A DNA stretch of 64,000 nt from Pseudanabaena sp. (GTDB lineage Bacteria > Cyanobacteriota > Cyanobacteriia > Pseudanabaenales > Pseudanabaenaceae), in contig QBMK01000006.1 of assembly GCA_003249035.1 (NCBI GenBank), forward strand, positions 62,001 to 126,000, read 5' to 3'. The notes below the pieces were generated by a model, which saw only the letters and a list, made by a program, of their open reading frames with translations, ran no database searches and was not told the DNA's origin. The stretch's first letter is position 1, and the number at the start of each line of letters is the position of its first letter. Below, piece after piece: positions 26,058-35,906 of the stretch. Position numbers and translations under genes: made by a program.

Positions 26058-27152
26058 ATGAAGCGAACTCCCCTTAAATCATTGCAACCGTTTTACGTTT
26101 TAAAACTACGTCTGATGAAGGCTGTTTTAATTTCTGGGATCATAGCGATCGTTGGAGTTTGGTGCGTAGAATTCATAAAAGGACATGTTAATCCTATTGA
26201 CCGCATCGCTTATCCGACCATGATCGCGATCTTTGCAATATGTTCAGTCCTATTGCAACTGCGCCCCCAAGTACTAGGAATTGTCGAATCTCTTACCATT
26301 AGCACCTATGCCGCCTATTGCTTCATCTATCTACAGGGAATAATCTGGGGACTACCATTTGTTGTCATAGATCTTTATACCGTTGCCTCTTTCCTGCAAT
26401 GGCTACCGATACTATATGTGTCGGCATTCATTTTATTAGAAATACCTAATGCAATCATCGCTTCAGTATTGTTTTATTTATCTATACTTTGCTCGTGCAT
26501 TCTTTTCTGGATAACTAAATCTTCTGCCAATGACATATCCAACAAAGTATCTTCGACTTTAACTGGTGTGTGCTTTACTCACCCGATTTATATTGTGTTG
26601 CTTTTCGGAATTGCCCTTTTAAAACAACAACTTGTCCAAACAAATACCCACGCCGACAATATGACTGTTGTTGCTACGACCGACTACCTCACAGGTATTA
26701 CAAGCCGTCGATTTGCCTCACAGTCACTTGATCACTTACTGGAAGTAGCCAAAACTGAAAATTCTTATCTCACGATATTTATTTTAGACATCGATCACTT
26801 TAAGTGCGTTAACGACAACTATGGACATGATATGGGCGATCGCGTGCTAATCACCTTGGCAAATTTTCTGCGAAATAATCTCCGTTCCTCCGATATCTTA
26901 GGACGCTGGGGAGGAGAGGAATTTATAGCTATTTTACCCAAAACTGAAGCGCAGACTGCCATCCATCTTGCTGAACGATTGCGGGAACGGAATGCTGAAC
27001 TGATCCACGAAAAAGTTGGACATGTGACGTTTAGTATTGGTATTGCAACTGCAAGACCAGAAGATACAACCGACTCGTTGTTTAAACGAGCGGATGCATC
27101 GCTTTATCAAGCCAAACAAAATGGACGCAATCGCTTTGAGATCGCAGCCTAA
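26058..27152 (+). CDS. Membrane-bound diguanylate cyclase
   Basis: A 364-residue protein. The N-terminal half has about five to six membrane segments (residues 20-200), and a GGDEF domain occupies about 205-362. The domain has IDHFKCVNDNYGHDMGD (metal and substrate residues) and an intact GGEEF catalytic signature in RWGGEEF, so it should make cyclic di-GMP. An RxxD inhibitory site is not obvious. I use the ATG at 26058 (MKRTPLKSL) and not the TTG at 26037. A glycosyltransferase gene begins 36 bases downstream, so they may be co-transcribed. Confidence 0.9.
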   Translation: MKRTPLKSLQPFYVLKLRLMKAVLISGIIAIVGVWCVEFIKGHVNPIDRIAYPTMIAIFAICSVLLQLRPQVLGIVESLTISTYAAYCFIYLQGIIWGLPFVVIDLYTVASFLQWLPILYVSAFILLEIPNAIIASVLFYLSILCSCILFWITKSSANDISNKVSSTLTGVCFTHPIYIVLLFGIALLKQQLVQTNTHADNMTVVATTDYLTGITSRRFASQSLDHLLEVAKTENSYLTIFILDIDHFKCVNDNYGHDMGDRVLITLANFLRNNLRSSDILGRWGGEEFIAILPKTEAQTAIHLAERLRERNAELIHEKVGHVTFSIGIATARPEDTTDSLFKRADASLYQAKQNGRNRFEIAA

Positions 27153-27187
27153 TTTAAACATTAAAAATAATAAGCTCAAGTAAATCT

Positions 27188-28261
27188 ATGCCCACCTTAT
27201 ATACTGCAATTACCAATCACGGTTTTGGTCATGCAACTCGCACTGCGGCTGTTCTTGCTGATTTGCAAGAGCGATCGCCTGACATTAAGCTAATTATTGC
27301 GACGACGGCTCCGCGTTGGTTATTGGAGGAATATATAGAAGGTGACTTTGTTTATCATCAGCGTGTGTTTGATGTGGGCGTAATTCAGATTGATAGTTTG
27401 CAGGTTGATCGCGAGGCAACTTTTGACGCATGGCAAAAGATTCGAGAACAACAAGCAGACTTAATCGAAGTTGAAGTCAATTTTTTACAAGAACATAAAG
27501 TTGACTTGGTACTCGGTGATATTCCTCCAATGGTTACCAAGATTGCTAGAGATGCAAATATTCCTTGTTGGATGGCAGGAAATTTTGGCTGGGATTTCAT
27601 TTATCGTGATTGGGGCGGCAAGTTTATAGAAATGGCGGATCGGCTATCAGAAACTTATAGCCATTGCGATCGCTTATTTCGATTACCCTTTGCTGAACCG
27701 ATGAGTTCATTTTCCAATATTGAAGATGTAGGACTAACCGGCGCAAAGCCCAAATATTCAGCGGAATACTTACGTGAAAAATTTAATTTAGATAGCGATC
27801 GCCCTACAGTATTGCTTACTTTTGGTGGGCTAAGCTTGCAATCAATTCCTTACCAAAATTTGGCAAATTTTCCTGATTGGCAATTTATCACTTTTGATCG
27901 GGGCGCTCCTGACTTGTCTAACCTGACTAAGGCTAATAGCGATCGACTACGTCCTGTTGATCTCATGGTCGTATGCGATTTCCTAATCACGAAACCTGGC
28001 TATGGGACATTAGCGGAGGCTTTGCGCGTTGGCATCCCCGTCATTTGCCTCACCCGTGAAGGCTTTTTAGAAGCAGAAACTCTGATCGCTGGAGTAAAAA
28101 ACTACGCTGAGCATTTGATTATTTCGCCTCAAGAATTTTATGAAAGTGATTGGTCATTCCTTAGTACCCCATTTCAATCCCCAGATTTAGGCAATATCAA
28201 GCCCCTAGAGATGAATGGTGAAGCAACGATTAATCAGGCAATTCTGGACTATTTGGATTAG
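27188..28261 (+). CDS. GT-B-fold glycosyltransferase-like protein
   Basis: A 357-residue protein with MurG/UGT-like architecture. The N-terminal Gly-rich loop is NHGFGHATR, an acceptor-domain linker follows, then the C-terminal nucleotide-sugar domain with VLLTFGGLS and the donor-binding helix ITKPGYGTLAEALRVGIP. Proteins of this form occur in cyanobacteria beside sugar kinases. Donor and acceptor are unknown. It follows the diguanylate cyclase gene by 36 bases, which hints at a link between c-di-GMP and a surface glycan (inference). Confidence 0.75.
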   Translation: MPTLYTAITNHGFGHATRTAAVLADLQERSPDIKLIIATTAPRWLLEEYIEGDFVYHQRVFDVGVIQIDSLQVDREATFDAWQKIREQQADLIEVEVNFLQEHKVDLVLGDIPPMVTKIARDANIPCWMAGNFGWDFIYRDWGGKFIEMADRLSETYSHCDRLFRLPFAEPMSSFSNIEDVGLTGAKPKYSAEYLREKFNLDSDRPTVLLTFGGLSLQSIPYQNLANFPDWQFITFDRGAPDLSNLTKANSDRLRPVDLMVVCDFLITKPGYGTLAEALRVGIPVICLTREGFLEAETLIAGVKNYAEHLIISPQEFYESDWSFLSTPFQSPDLGNIKPLEMNGEATINQAILDYLD

Positions 28262-28397
28262 ACTTTAAGAGATTCTGAGACTATCTATCCAACGGCTCAG
28301 ATTTAGCTTATGTATTGTGACTTGCCAGTTTTGATACACTTGGGATCGATTGAGAGCATAAACTCTAAAAATCTCTGTCGTTGTGGAATCGACAAAT

Positions 28398-29294
28398 ATG
28401 GAAATCTACCAATGCTACAAACTTCTGGGGTTGACATCCAACGCGACCTTAGAAGATGTAAATAAAGCTTATAAAGCGCTTGCTTTGCAATGGCATCCTG
28501 ATCGCATTCCTAGAGAGAATGTACAGCAGCAACTGCAAGCTCAGGAAAAGCTTAAAGAGATTAACCATGCTAGGGATAGTCTACGCAAGGCGGCTGAACA
28601 AAAAGCCACAAACTCACAAGCTAAACATTCCCATCAGACTTCTCATCAAACTTCGAGCCAAACTAATAAGCAATATCACCAACATCAAACTAGATACCAA
28701 AGTAAGTATCAGAGCGCATATCAGAGTGGATATAAAGCTCAACAACAAACTTCAGAACGATCTTCAGAGCGTTATTCCTCGTATCAATCTCAATCTGAGG
28801 CTTATCAAGCCAGTCAAACTGCTCATTCTCATCAGCAGACTAGTAAGCAAAACAATCATCAGTCAGATTCACAAAAGTCAGAGCCACATTCAACGCAACA
28901 ATATACTCAAGCTTCAACAAAACCCCAAAAGCCCGATCTAAGTGGATCTGATTTTAGCGGTGCAAATCTACGCGAAAAATATCTAGAAGGGCGCAATCTT
29001 AGCTACGCCAATCTCAGTAATGCTGACTTGAGTGATGCTTTTTTACATCGTGTTAATTTTCAAGGAGCAAACCTGCAAGGCGCAAATCTATTTCGAGCAA
29101 ATCTATTTCAAGCTAATTTGCAAGATGCAGATTTACGCGGTGCTAATTTAATTGGCGCGGATTTAAGTGGCGCAAACTTGAGTGGAGCAAACTTGAGTGG
29201 AGCCAAAGTCGGGTTTGGCGAAAAGATTATGGTCAAACTCACAAATGTTAATTTTCAAGGAGCAATAATGCCCAATGGTTCACTGTACTCTTGA
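28398..29294 (+). CDS. J-domain plus pentapeptide-repeat protein
   Basis: A 298-residue fusion. Residues 1-65 are a J-domain with an intact HPD motif (LQWHPDRIP), which should stimulate a DnaK ATPase. Residues 75-180 are a low-complexity linker rich in Gln, Ser, His and Tyr. Residues 185-285 are pentapeptide repeats of the A(D/N)LxG kind (GANLQGANLFRANLF), forming a right-handed beta helix. The combination suggests a co-chaperone that is targeted by the beta helix or by the sticky linker. I use the ATG at 28398; a GTG 15 bases upstream is in frame. Confidence 0.88.
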   Translation: MEIYQCYKLLGLTSNATLEDVNKAYKALALQWHPDRIPRENVQQQLQAQEKLKEINHARDSLRKAAEQKATNSQAKHSHQTSHQTSSQTNKQYHQHQTRYQSKYQSAYQSGYKAQQQTSERSSERYSSYQSQSEAYQASQTAHSHQQTSKQNNHQSDSQKSEPHSTQQYTQASTKPQKPDLSGSDFSGANLREKYLEGRNLSYANLSNADLSDAFLHRVNFQGANLQGANLFRANLFQANLQDADLRGANLIGADLSGANLSGANLSGAKVGFGEKIMVKLTNVNFQGAIMPNGSLYS

Positions 29295-29321
29295 GCTTTT
29301 TGTTTAAGAGCTGTTGAGCTA

Positions 29322-29362
29322 CAGACAAGAAAAGCCTCGCTTTGCGAGGCTTTTCTTGTCTG
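29322..29362 (+). terminator. Terminator after the J-domain gene
   Basis: Perfect 19-base arms (CAGACAAGAAAAGCCTCGC and complement) around TTT, 27 bases past the stop. Confidence 0.75.
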
Positions 29363-29571
29363 CATTGAAAGGAGCAGAGATATTCATTTGTATAAAAATA
29401 AAAATAGCGGGCATTGCCAAGTTCTAGTTAGCAATCCACGCTATAGAGGAATTATCCGAGACATGTCGATACAATAGCGATAAAAAATTGAGCAAACATC
29501 AGCAAAATTGCTTGACTTAAGTTGTACATCAAAGAACGTATAAATACTTAATTAACTAAAAAGTCTCGATA

Positions 29572-29624
29572 CGCCCCCTATACATTTACGAGCTGTGGGG
29601 CAGCTCGTAAATGTATAGGGGGCG
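29572..29624. repeat. Perfect 24-bp-arm palindrome
   Basis: Arms CGCCCCCTATACATTTACGA... (24 bases, 29572-29595) and exact complement 29601-29624 around TGGGG. Far from any gene end, so a simple terminator role is unlikely. Confidence 0.75.
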
Positions 29625-29972
29625 ATAATTCAGCGGTAAGGTACTGGACACAAATTTTAACAATAATCGAAAAAACTTTATTCAGTTAGCGATCGCCGAC
29701 TTAGGTTTGGATGATTTTTCTGTCAAATCAGATGCAAAAAGTTCTATCTATTTCTCAAGGATGATTTATGATCCCCACTAATGTCGTAGTTTAAGTAGAC
29801 CTAATTATTTTTAATTAATCTTCAACTACATATAATTCATAACTAATAAATTTTTAAATATAAATATTTAATTTTTAATCTAGTGTTTGTATCCTACAAA
29901 GCAAGTGGATCATTCAATGCTTATAAATAAATAATGATAAAAAAGTTTTTTGTTGCTTAACCTCGAAAATAA

Positions 29973-30812
29973 ATGTCTACTCCCTCTGCTCTTTGGGCAA
30001 TTCCCTTGATATCGCTTATTTCTGGTGCGTCATCTCCACAGTTTATATCTGAAGCTTTTATCCAAACAATTGGCAATGTACCGCTAATATCTGCACAAGA
30101 AAAAGAAATCGCAAATAATAATAATCCATCATTTAAACAACCAAAATATGCAATCAAATTACTTGCAAAGTCTTTAAATGAATGGATGATTACAGTAAAT
30201 AACCAGCCAGTATTTTGGGTTAAAAATTTACCAAATGCAGCGCTAGTTGTAGCTCAGCTTACTATTGCGATGAATGCCACAGATTTCGATCCCCATTATT
30301 TTGAGCCATTGGTAATAAACGAAGAATATATTGGCAAATACAGAAATACGATCTTATTTAAAATCCCTAAATCAAAGGTTGTTAACCCATCACTAAATTT
30401 GACTCAATGGATTAACAACTTGAGGGTAAGTGCGGGAGCCGAGCCGCTAACCTTAGTAGAAGCCCAAAAACAAATGTATCAGCTAGCTATTACTAATGAA
30501 CAAATAAGTGGCGTCGCCTCTTGGTATGGACCATATTTTCAGGGTAGACAGACGGCTTCAGGAGAGCAGTTTGAACAGCAAGATTTTACGGCAGCTCATC
30601 CTAGCCTTCCCTTTGATACCTACCTCAAAGTAACCAATCAACGCAATGGAAAATCGGTAGTGGTAAGGATCAACGATCGCGGTCCCTACTTTGCCGATCG
30701 CAATCTCGATTTATCTCATGCAGCTGCGATCGCACTGAATAGTGATGAAGTCGGCGTTGTCCCAATCACAGCAATTGTATTGGCATCAAACAATTTGAGC
30801 GCTTTGCCCTAA
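29973..30812 (+). CDS. RlpA-like septal-ring lytic transglycosylase
   Basis: A 279-residue protein with a C-terminal RlpA double-psi beta barrel (about residues 178-275). It has the family start VASWYGPYFQGRQTASGE, the strand TYLKVTNQRNGKSVVVRIND and the catalytic segment RINDRGPYFADRNLDLS with its Asp residues. RlpA cleaves naked glycan strands at the septum. An in-frame TAA directly precedes the ATG, so the start is secure at its upstream limit. The N-terminus has a hydrophobic stretch but no basic residues before it, which makes it an unusual signal peptide. Confidence 0.87.
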   Translation: MSTPSALWAIPLISLISGASSPQFISEAFIQTIGNVPLISAQEKEIANNNNPSFKQPKYAIKLLAKSLNEWMITVNNQPVFWVKNLPNAALVVAQLTIAMNATDFDPHYFEPLVINEEYIGKYRNTILFKIPKSKVVNPSLNLTQWINNLRVSAGAEPLTLVEAQKQMYQLAITNEQISGVASWYGPYFQGRQTASGEQFEQQDFTAAHPSLPFDTYLKVTNQRNGKSVVVRINDRGPYFADRNLDLSHAAAIALNSDEVGVVPITAIVLASNNLSALP

Positions 30813-30905
30813 AATAGACCCAAAATTTTTGATAAAGAGTTTTGTAAATCAACACTTTTATCAGAAATCTGGCGATAAGTTGATGTGCATAATTAATTAC
30901 AAACT

Positions 30906-30952
30906 CAAACCCGTAAAGTTGCGCCCCGAAGGGGAGCAACTTTACGGGTTTG
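30906..30952. repeat. Palindrome between convergent genes
   Basis: Perfect 17-base arms (CAAACCCGTAAAGTTGC and complement) around GCCCCGAAGGGGA. Lies between the RlpA and VWA gene ends and can terminate both. Confidence 0.75.
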
Positions 30953-30978
30953 GGGAATTTTTGCACAAGTACTTAGCA

Positions 30979-31869
30979 TTAACGCAAATTTTCTGTACGT
31001 GTGCCGATATCGAGAAACTGGATAAGCTTAACTGGATCGGCGTTAAACATAAAAGCTTTAGAATCAGGTGAAATTTTATAACCTTCTTTTTCAGCAGCTT
31101 TTTGAGCGGAATAGGGCAAAGAGCTAGATAAATCGAACATCGAGCAAGCAAAGGGGTCGCTCAATACCTCTGTAGTATTTGGAAACGATACAGGCTGCAT
31201 AAATTCTGAGGAGATATGGATGTTGTACAGCAGGACAGAACCGTCAGAAGTACTCAATTTTTTGAGATTATTCACTTCATCTGTCGGATCACCATCAGTA
31301 GACTCACCATCCGTAATATTGATAATTGTTGGTGGATAGCTGTTGGGATGTTTTTCAATCCAGTTCTCTAGCACAATTCTTGCTAGCGCAAATGCACTGC
31401 ACATGGCAGTACCACCGATAGAGATAGGTTTAAACCAAATTGGAAAGTCATTGTAGACTTCAACTACACCGCCCATACCATCAGGTAGTTTTTGAGCACG
31501 TTTTTCCAGCTCAGTTGGATTTTCGTAAATTTTCCCGATCGGGGCGATCAATTTATCGCCAGCAATCCCATTCAGAGCTGATGTAACTTCACTGTTGTAA
31601 CCAATCACACCAACATCAAAGTAGTCGTAAATTTCATTACCTTTGACACATCGTTGTCCCAGAGAGTCCAGCAATCGATTTACAGCATCAGCAACAGCTT
31701 GGGATTTCTGGATCGGTTCACTAGTTCTATTTATGCTTTCATTTACTCCTTTAGATGTCTCTTTGCCAACATTTTCGTTAGAAAAGGCTTCAGCCATCGA
31801 TCCAGATTGATCGATAAGAAATAGAAAACAACTAGGTTGACGGCGACTTATTTCTGCTGAGTAAGGCAT
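30979..31869 (-). CDS. Von Willebrand factor A domain protein (TerY-like)
   Basis: A 296-residue cytoplasmic protein. The VWA metal site (MIDAS) is LIDQSGSMAE near the N-terminus, with further residues in GGTAMCSA and ITDGESTDG. The fold occupies nearly the whole protein. Such small VWA proteins often accompany protein kinases, phosphatases or FHA proteins. Another VWA gene, a cyclase, a response regulator and an FHA protein lie downstream on the other strand (32589-36716). Ligand unknown. Confidence 0.85.
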   Translation of the reverse strand: MPYSAEISRRQPSCFLFLIDQSGSMAEAFSNENVGKETSKGVNESINRTSEPIQKSQAVADAVNRLLDSLGQRCVKGNEIYDYFDVGVIGYNSEVTSALNGIAGDKLIAPIGKIYENPTELEKRAQKLPDGMGGVVEVYNDFPIWFKPISIGGTAMCSAFALARIVLENWIEKHPNSYPPTIINITDGESTDGDPTDEVNNLKKLSTSDGSVLLYNIHISSEFMQPVSFPNTTEVLSDPFACSMFDLSSSLPYSAQKAAEKEGYKISPDSKAFMFNADPVKLIQFLDIGTRTENLR

Positions 31870-32588
31870 ATTAAACTTACCCGATTCCTTATTTAGGTAT
31901 GTCTCAAGAATTAAGTTCAGTCTAGCAAAGGTAAGCTCAATAAATAACTTCTCGATAGAAATTCAGCTATTTAACTTACGCGATCGGCAATTCTGCTTAA
32001 GTAGTCTAGAGGATACACTTCAATTAAACAGTTGCATAATACAAGCAAGCCGAAAGAGATTATGGGCTGTCGTTCTTCGCTTGTGAAATATGTTTTTGGA
32101 GTTTGAGCGTCTTAACAAAAGTACTCAATAGATTATAAAAGCTAGGTTTGTATGCAAGCATAAATATTAATCTTAACGGTATAAGTAATGCATAGCATCA
32201 ACTAATCTCGGCTGTATATTATACCAAAGAACAAAATGACGCAGACATTTTGTTTCTTTTAAATCCTCTCTGAGTTTGCTTTTGAATCCACAAAAGTTTC
32301 GTCACACTTTTGTGGATTGGTATTACTTCTACAATTAGAATTGCTGAAGCAAATTAAATTTTGGGAGCATTTTCTAAAGCAAAAAAAAATTGCATTAAAA
32401 AATACTGAAAAATTACTGACAATCTTTTTAAATCTATAAATTCTAATGGAGAAAATTTTATCCTAAGGCAGATATTTCTCTAGCTACTCAGCATTATGGC
32501 GTTTGTTTACACTCTATTAGTCGTTATGATATTTAAAATAGTCTAATCGCCACAAGATCATAAACATTAGTAATACAACGCTTAAATT
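31870..32588. other. Divergent intergenic region with repeat copy 2
   Basis: About 720 bases between the VWA and cyclase genes. It contains the 103-bp repeat at 32221-32323. Promoters for both genes should lie here. No coding sequence was seen. Confidence 0.5.
32221..32323 (+). repeat. 103-bp two-hairpin repeat, copy 2
   Basis: Same length and ends (ATACCAA...TTGGTAT) as copy 1. Hairpin B stem is AATCCACAAAAG with CTTTTGTGGATT, so both arms have changed together relative to copy 1. Hairpin A is AACAAAATG with CATTTTGTT. Confidence 0.8.
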
Positions 32589-34070
32589 ATGCAATCTATT
32601 AATCTTAAAAAGATACTGCTCAAAAGAGAAATACTATCCATATTAAGAGGATTAGTCTCTACGCTTATTTGCCCGATTGTAATTCAAGATCAAGAAGGAA
32701 AAGTTTTGGTTACAGATTTAGGGATGGAGACAACAGATTTTATTGGTGAAAATAGTTCAGAGATCAGTGAGCCTAAGACGGTAAATGAAGGCTTAAAAAG
32801 AATTCCTGTAGTACTTGGCGATGAAATCTTGGGTTGGGTAATAGGTAGAGAAAAAGTTGAGCAAGTTACTGATTTCTTGAATTATTTAGCCAAGCGTGAA
32901 TTTGAACAAAAAACTCTAGCAGCTGATACTTTGGATAAATACCGAGAGATTAACTTGCTCTATATGATTGCTAGTAAAATGTCGAATTGTCTAGATGTAA
33001 AGGAAATTGGCACCTTGGTACTTGAAGAAGCAAGCCGTTTAATCCCTTGTACTAGCTCGTCAGTGATGCTTCATAACCATCAAACTGATTGTCTAGAAAT
33101 TATATCGGCTACTGGCACTGCCAAAAATGTTAGTAACATACAAATTCCTACAAATTTTGGAATTGCAGGACATGTATATTCTACAGGTAGACCTGAATTA
33201 ATCAATGAGGCTTCTCAAGATCATCGCTTTATCGTTAATGAGAATGATTGCTATGCGATCATTTGTGCACCAATTCTGACAAAAGATAGAACTATCGGTG
33301 TGATTAATATTAGTAACTCTGAGCATGTTAGCTATACAGCTCAAGACCTTAAGCTATTTACAGCTATCGTTACCCAAGCTTCTGGAGCAATTGAAAATGC
33401 AATTCTCCATGAAAGTAAACTGCGGGAACAGAGAATCAAGAACAATTTAGAACGATATCTATCCCCACAAGTGGCTGAGGCGGTAATTAATGAGAAAGAG
33501 GAAGTCTCTTTAACTACCAGTAAGCGGAAAATTGCAATGCTATTTTCCGATATACGTAACTTTACAACTAAGTGTGAAGAACTAGAACCAGAGCAACTTG
33601 TAACATATCTAAACGAATATTTTACACAAATGGTAGATGTGATTTTCAATCATAAAGGAACAGTAAATAAGTTTGTAGGCGATATGATTGTGGCAATGTT
33701 TGGCGCTCCTTCAGCGATCGCTGATCGAGAGTATTGGGCGATTACCGCCGCAATCAACATGCAAAAAAGGATCAAAAATTTGCATGTTGACTGGATTCGC
33801 GAAAACTTTATAACAGGGATTGGGATTAGCTCTGGGGATGTAATTGTCGGCAATATTGGCTCACCTCAGCATATGGACTACACTGCGATCGGTGATGAGA
33901 TGAATATTGCTTCACGCTTGCAGGGCTTGGCAAAGGGTGGTCAGATTTTAGTTACGCGCAATGTATACGAGGCAACACAATCAAATTTTGAGTTTCGAGA
34001 GTTTGGAACCTTACCTGTAAAAGGGAAAAAGAATCTCGTCGAAATTTTTGAAGTAATCTATGAACATTAG
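32589..34070 (+). CDS. GAF-domain class III adenylate cyclase
   Basis: A 493-residue protein: N-terminal sensor region (1-110), GAF domain (about 125-275), then a class III cyclase domain (about 308-490). Metal-binding aspartates are in LFSDIRNFT and VGDMIVAMFG. The purine-selecting residues look adenylate-type (Lys in NKFVGD, Thr/Asp in YTAIGDEMN), and transition-state Asn/Arg are in NIASRLQG. It should make cAMP in response to a signal sensed by the GAF or N-terminal part. It is followed by a response-regulator gene after 96 bases on the same strand. Confidence 0.92.
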   Translation: MQSINLKKILLKREILSILRGLVSTLICPIVIQDQEGKVLVTDLGMETTDFIGENSSEISEPKTVNEGLKRIPVVLGDEILGWVIGREKVEQVTDFLNYLAKREFEQKTLAADTLDKYREINLLYMIASKMSNCLDVKEIGTLVLEEASRLIPCTSSSVMLHNHQTDCLEIISATGTAKNVSNIQIPTNFGIAGHVYSTGRPELINEASQDHRFIVNENDCYAIICAPILTKDRTIGVINISNSEHVSYTAQDLKLFTAIVTQASGAIENAILHESKLREQRIKNNLERYLSPQVAEAVINEKEEVSLTTSKRKIAMLFSDIRNFTTKCEELEPEQLVTYLNEYFTQMVDVIFNHKGTVNKFVGDMIVAMFGAPSAIADREYWAITAAINMQKRIKNLHVDWIRENFITGIGISSGDVIVGNIGSPQHMDYTAIGDEMNIASRLQGLAKGGQILVTRNVYEATQSNFEFREFGTLPVKGKKNLVEIFEVIYEH

Positions 34071-34166
34071 CAAAAGTTGCACTTCACAGCACTTTCCTAG
34101 ATTATTTTTGAGCGCTTAGCTCCGTAAATGATACATTAGTTTTGAGATACATCACGGGCTTGAAAG

Positions 34167-34550
34167 ATGGGCAAAAAACTACTAATTGTTGACGACGAGC
34201 CACACATTCGTTTGCTACTAGAGCAAACCCTAGAAGAGTTAGAAGATCATGACATTGAGATATTTACTGCAACTAATGGTTTAGAAGCTTTGGAGACTAT
34301 TCAGCAGGAAAAGCCAAATTTAGTATTTTTAGACGTAATGATGCCGAAAATGAATGGCTATGACGTCTGTCAAAAGGTAAAAGGGGATCTTGGATTGAAG
34401 GAAATATTCATCATAATGCTGACCGCAAAGGGACAAGAATTCGATCGCAGTCGGGGCAAAGATGTTGGAGCTGATATATATATGACGAAACCATTTGACC
34501 CAGATGAAATCTTAGATAAAGCCTGTAAAATTCTAGAAATAGAGACTTAA
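34167..34550 (+). CDS. Single-domain response regulator (CheY-like)
   Basis: A 127-residue receiver domain with no output domain. Acidic pair in IVDDEPH, phospho-acceptor Asp in FLDVMMPKMNG, conserved Thr in IMLTAKG and Lys in YMTKPFDPDE. It probably relays phosphate or acts through protein contact. The VWA gene starts one base after its stop, so the two are surely co-transcribed. No histidine kinase is encoded nearby. Confidence 0.95.
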   Translation: MGKKLLIVDDEPHIRLLLEQTLEELEDHDIEIFTATNGLEALETIQQEKPNLVFLDVMMPKMNGYDVCQKVKGDLGLKEIFIIMLTAKGQEFDRSRGKDVGADIYMTKPFDPDEILDKACKILEIET

Positions 34551-34551
34551 A

Positions 34552-35826
34552 ATGAGCGTAAATTTGACTGGTAAGTTAAGCGATCTCGCTCTTGATAGTA
34601 ACCAAGTGAGCAGTCAACGTCAGTTGGCGATCGCTGTTTCGGCTAACCCTGCTTTCGATGGCAATAATGCCCCGCTTAACTTGTGTCTTGTTTTAGATCA
34701 CAGTGGCTCGATGGGCGGTCAACCCCTTGAAACGGTGAAACTTGCCGCTTGTGATCTGGTTGACCAAATGTATCCGCAAGATCGGATTAGTGTGATTGGC
34801 TTTGATCACAAAGCACATGTAGTCGTAGAGAATCAACCTGTTGATCGGATTGAATCAATCAAAGCCAAGATTAAATCTCTTAAGGCTTCGGGTGGCACTT
34901 GTATCGATGACGGTATTAAGCTAGGTTTACAGGAGAGCAGTAAAGGCAAAGATGGCACTGTAAGTCAAATTTTTGTGCTTACTGATGGGGAAAATGAGCA
35001 TGGTGATAATGAACGTTGTTTTCAGTTTTCGCGCTTAGCGACTGAGTACAACATGACCTTACATAGCCTTGGTTTTGGTGATAGCTGGAATCAGGATGTA
35101 CTTGAGCACATTGCTGATGCGGGCGGTGGTGCGATGGCATATATTCCCACTCCTGCAGCTGCTGGAGAAGAATTTCAGAAATTATTAAAGCGTGTTCAAG
35201 CGATCGGGCTGACAAATGCTCATCTAATTTTGCAGCTTGCGCCCCACGTCAGGCTAGCAGAATTAAAGCCGATCGCTCAAGTCGCACCTGACACGATTGA
35301 GTTACCCTACCAAACCGAGGGTAATGCGATTATTGTGAGACTTGGAGATTTGATGACGGACGTAGAACGGGTAGTACTATTTAATCTATATATCAGCCCT
35401 GCTAGTTATATTTCCGAATATCCTGCTAATTCTAAAATCCCAATTTTGACCGCTCAAGTCCGTTTTGATATCCCCTCGCTTGCAAAGATTAATTCACTAT
35501 CGTCACCAGTGGATATCTCAGCTGAGTTAGTGAAAGGCTTTATGCCACAGGTCGATCCAAAGGTACAAAATTATTTACTTGCTTTAGCTAAATATCGCCA
35601 AACTCAACTTGCCGAACAAAAATTGCAACAGGGAGATCGCTCTGGGGCAGTGACAATGTTACAATCTGCTGCTAAAACAGCTCTGCAAATGGGCGATCGC
35701 AATGCCTCGACGATCCTGCAAAATAATGCAACCCGTCTACAAGAAGGAACGACTCTAAGCGAATCTGATCGCAAAAAAACACGTATCGCATCAAAAACTG
35801 TTCTGCAACCGCCTCCAAATCCATAA
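34552..35826 (+). CDS. Von Willebrand factor A domain protein
   Basis: A 424-residue protein. The VWA domain (about residues 42-220) has a full MIDAS: DHSGSMGG, the Thr in GGTCIDDG and the Asp in LTDGENEHG. After it come a beta-rich segment and a helical tail ending in a Thr/Pro-rich stretch. No signal peptide or membrane helix, so it should be cytoplasmic. It lies between a response regulator (one-base gap) and a zinc-ribbon/FHA gene. The context points to phosphorylation-dependent complex assembly. Confidence 0.9.
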   Translation: MSVNLTGKLSDLALDSNQVSSQRQLAIAVSANPAFDGNNAPLNLCLVLDHSGSMGGQPLETVKLAACDLVDQMYPQDRISVIGFDHKAHVVVENQPVDRIESIKAKIKSLKASGGTCIDDGIKLGLQESSKGKDGTVSQIFVLTDGENEHGDNERCFQFSRLATEYNMTLHSLGFGDSWNQDVLEHIADAGGGAMAYIPTPAAAGEEFQKLLKRVQAIGLTNAHLILQLAPHVRLAELKPIAQVAPDTIELPYQTEGNAIIVRLGDLMTDVERVVLFNLYISPASYISEYPANSKIPILTAQVRFDIPSLAKINSLSSPVDISAELVKGFMPQVDPKVQNYLLALAKYRQTQLAEQKLQQGDRSGAVTMLQSAAKTALQMGDRNASTILQNNATRLQEGTTLSESDRKKTRIASKTVLQPPPNP

Positions 35827-35906
35827 ACTATTAAGTTTGTGTCGGCAAGCAATTTTCTGCACGAAGTTCATCTCAAATGTATAAACTGTTCATCTAAGTT
35901 GCCCTT

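Larger units (their letters stand above)
29295..29972. other. Intergenic region before the RlpA gene
   Basis: About 680 bases. It contains the terminator at 29322-29362 and the palindrome at 29572-29624. The stretch 29640-29960 is very AT-rich with no convincing gene. Confidence 0.5.
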
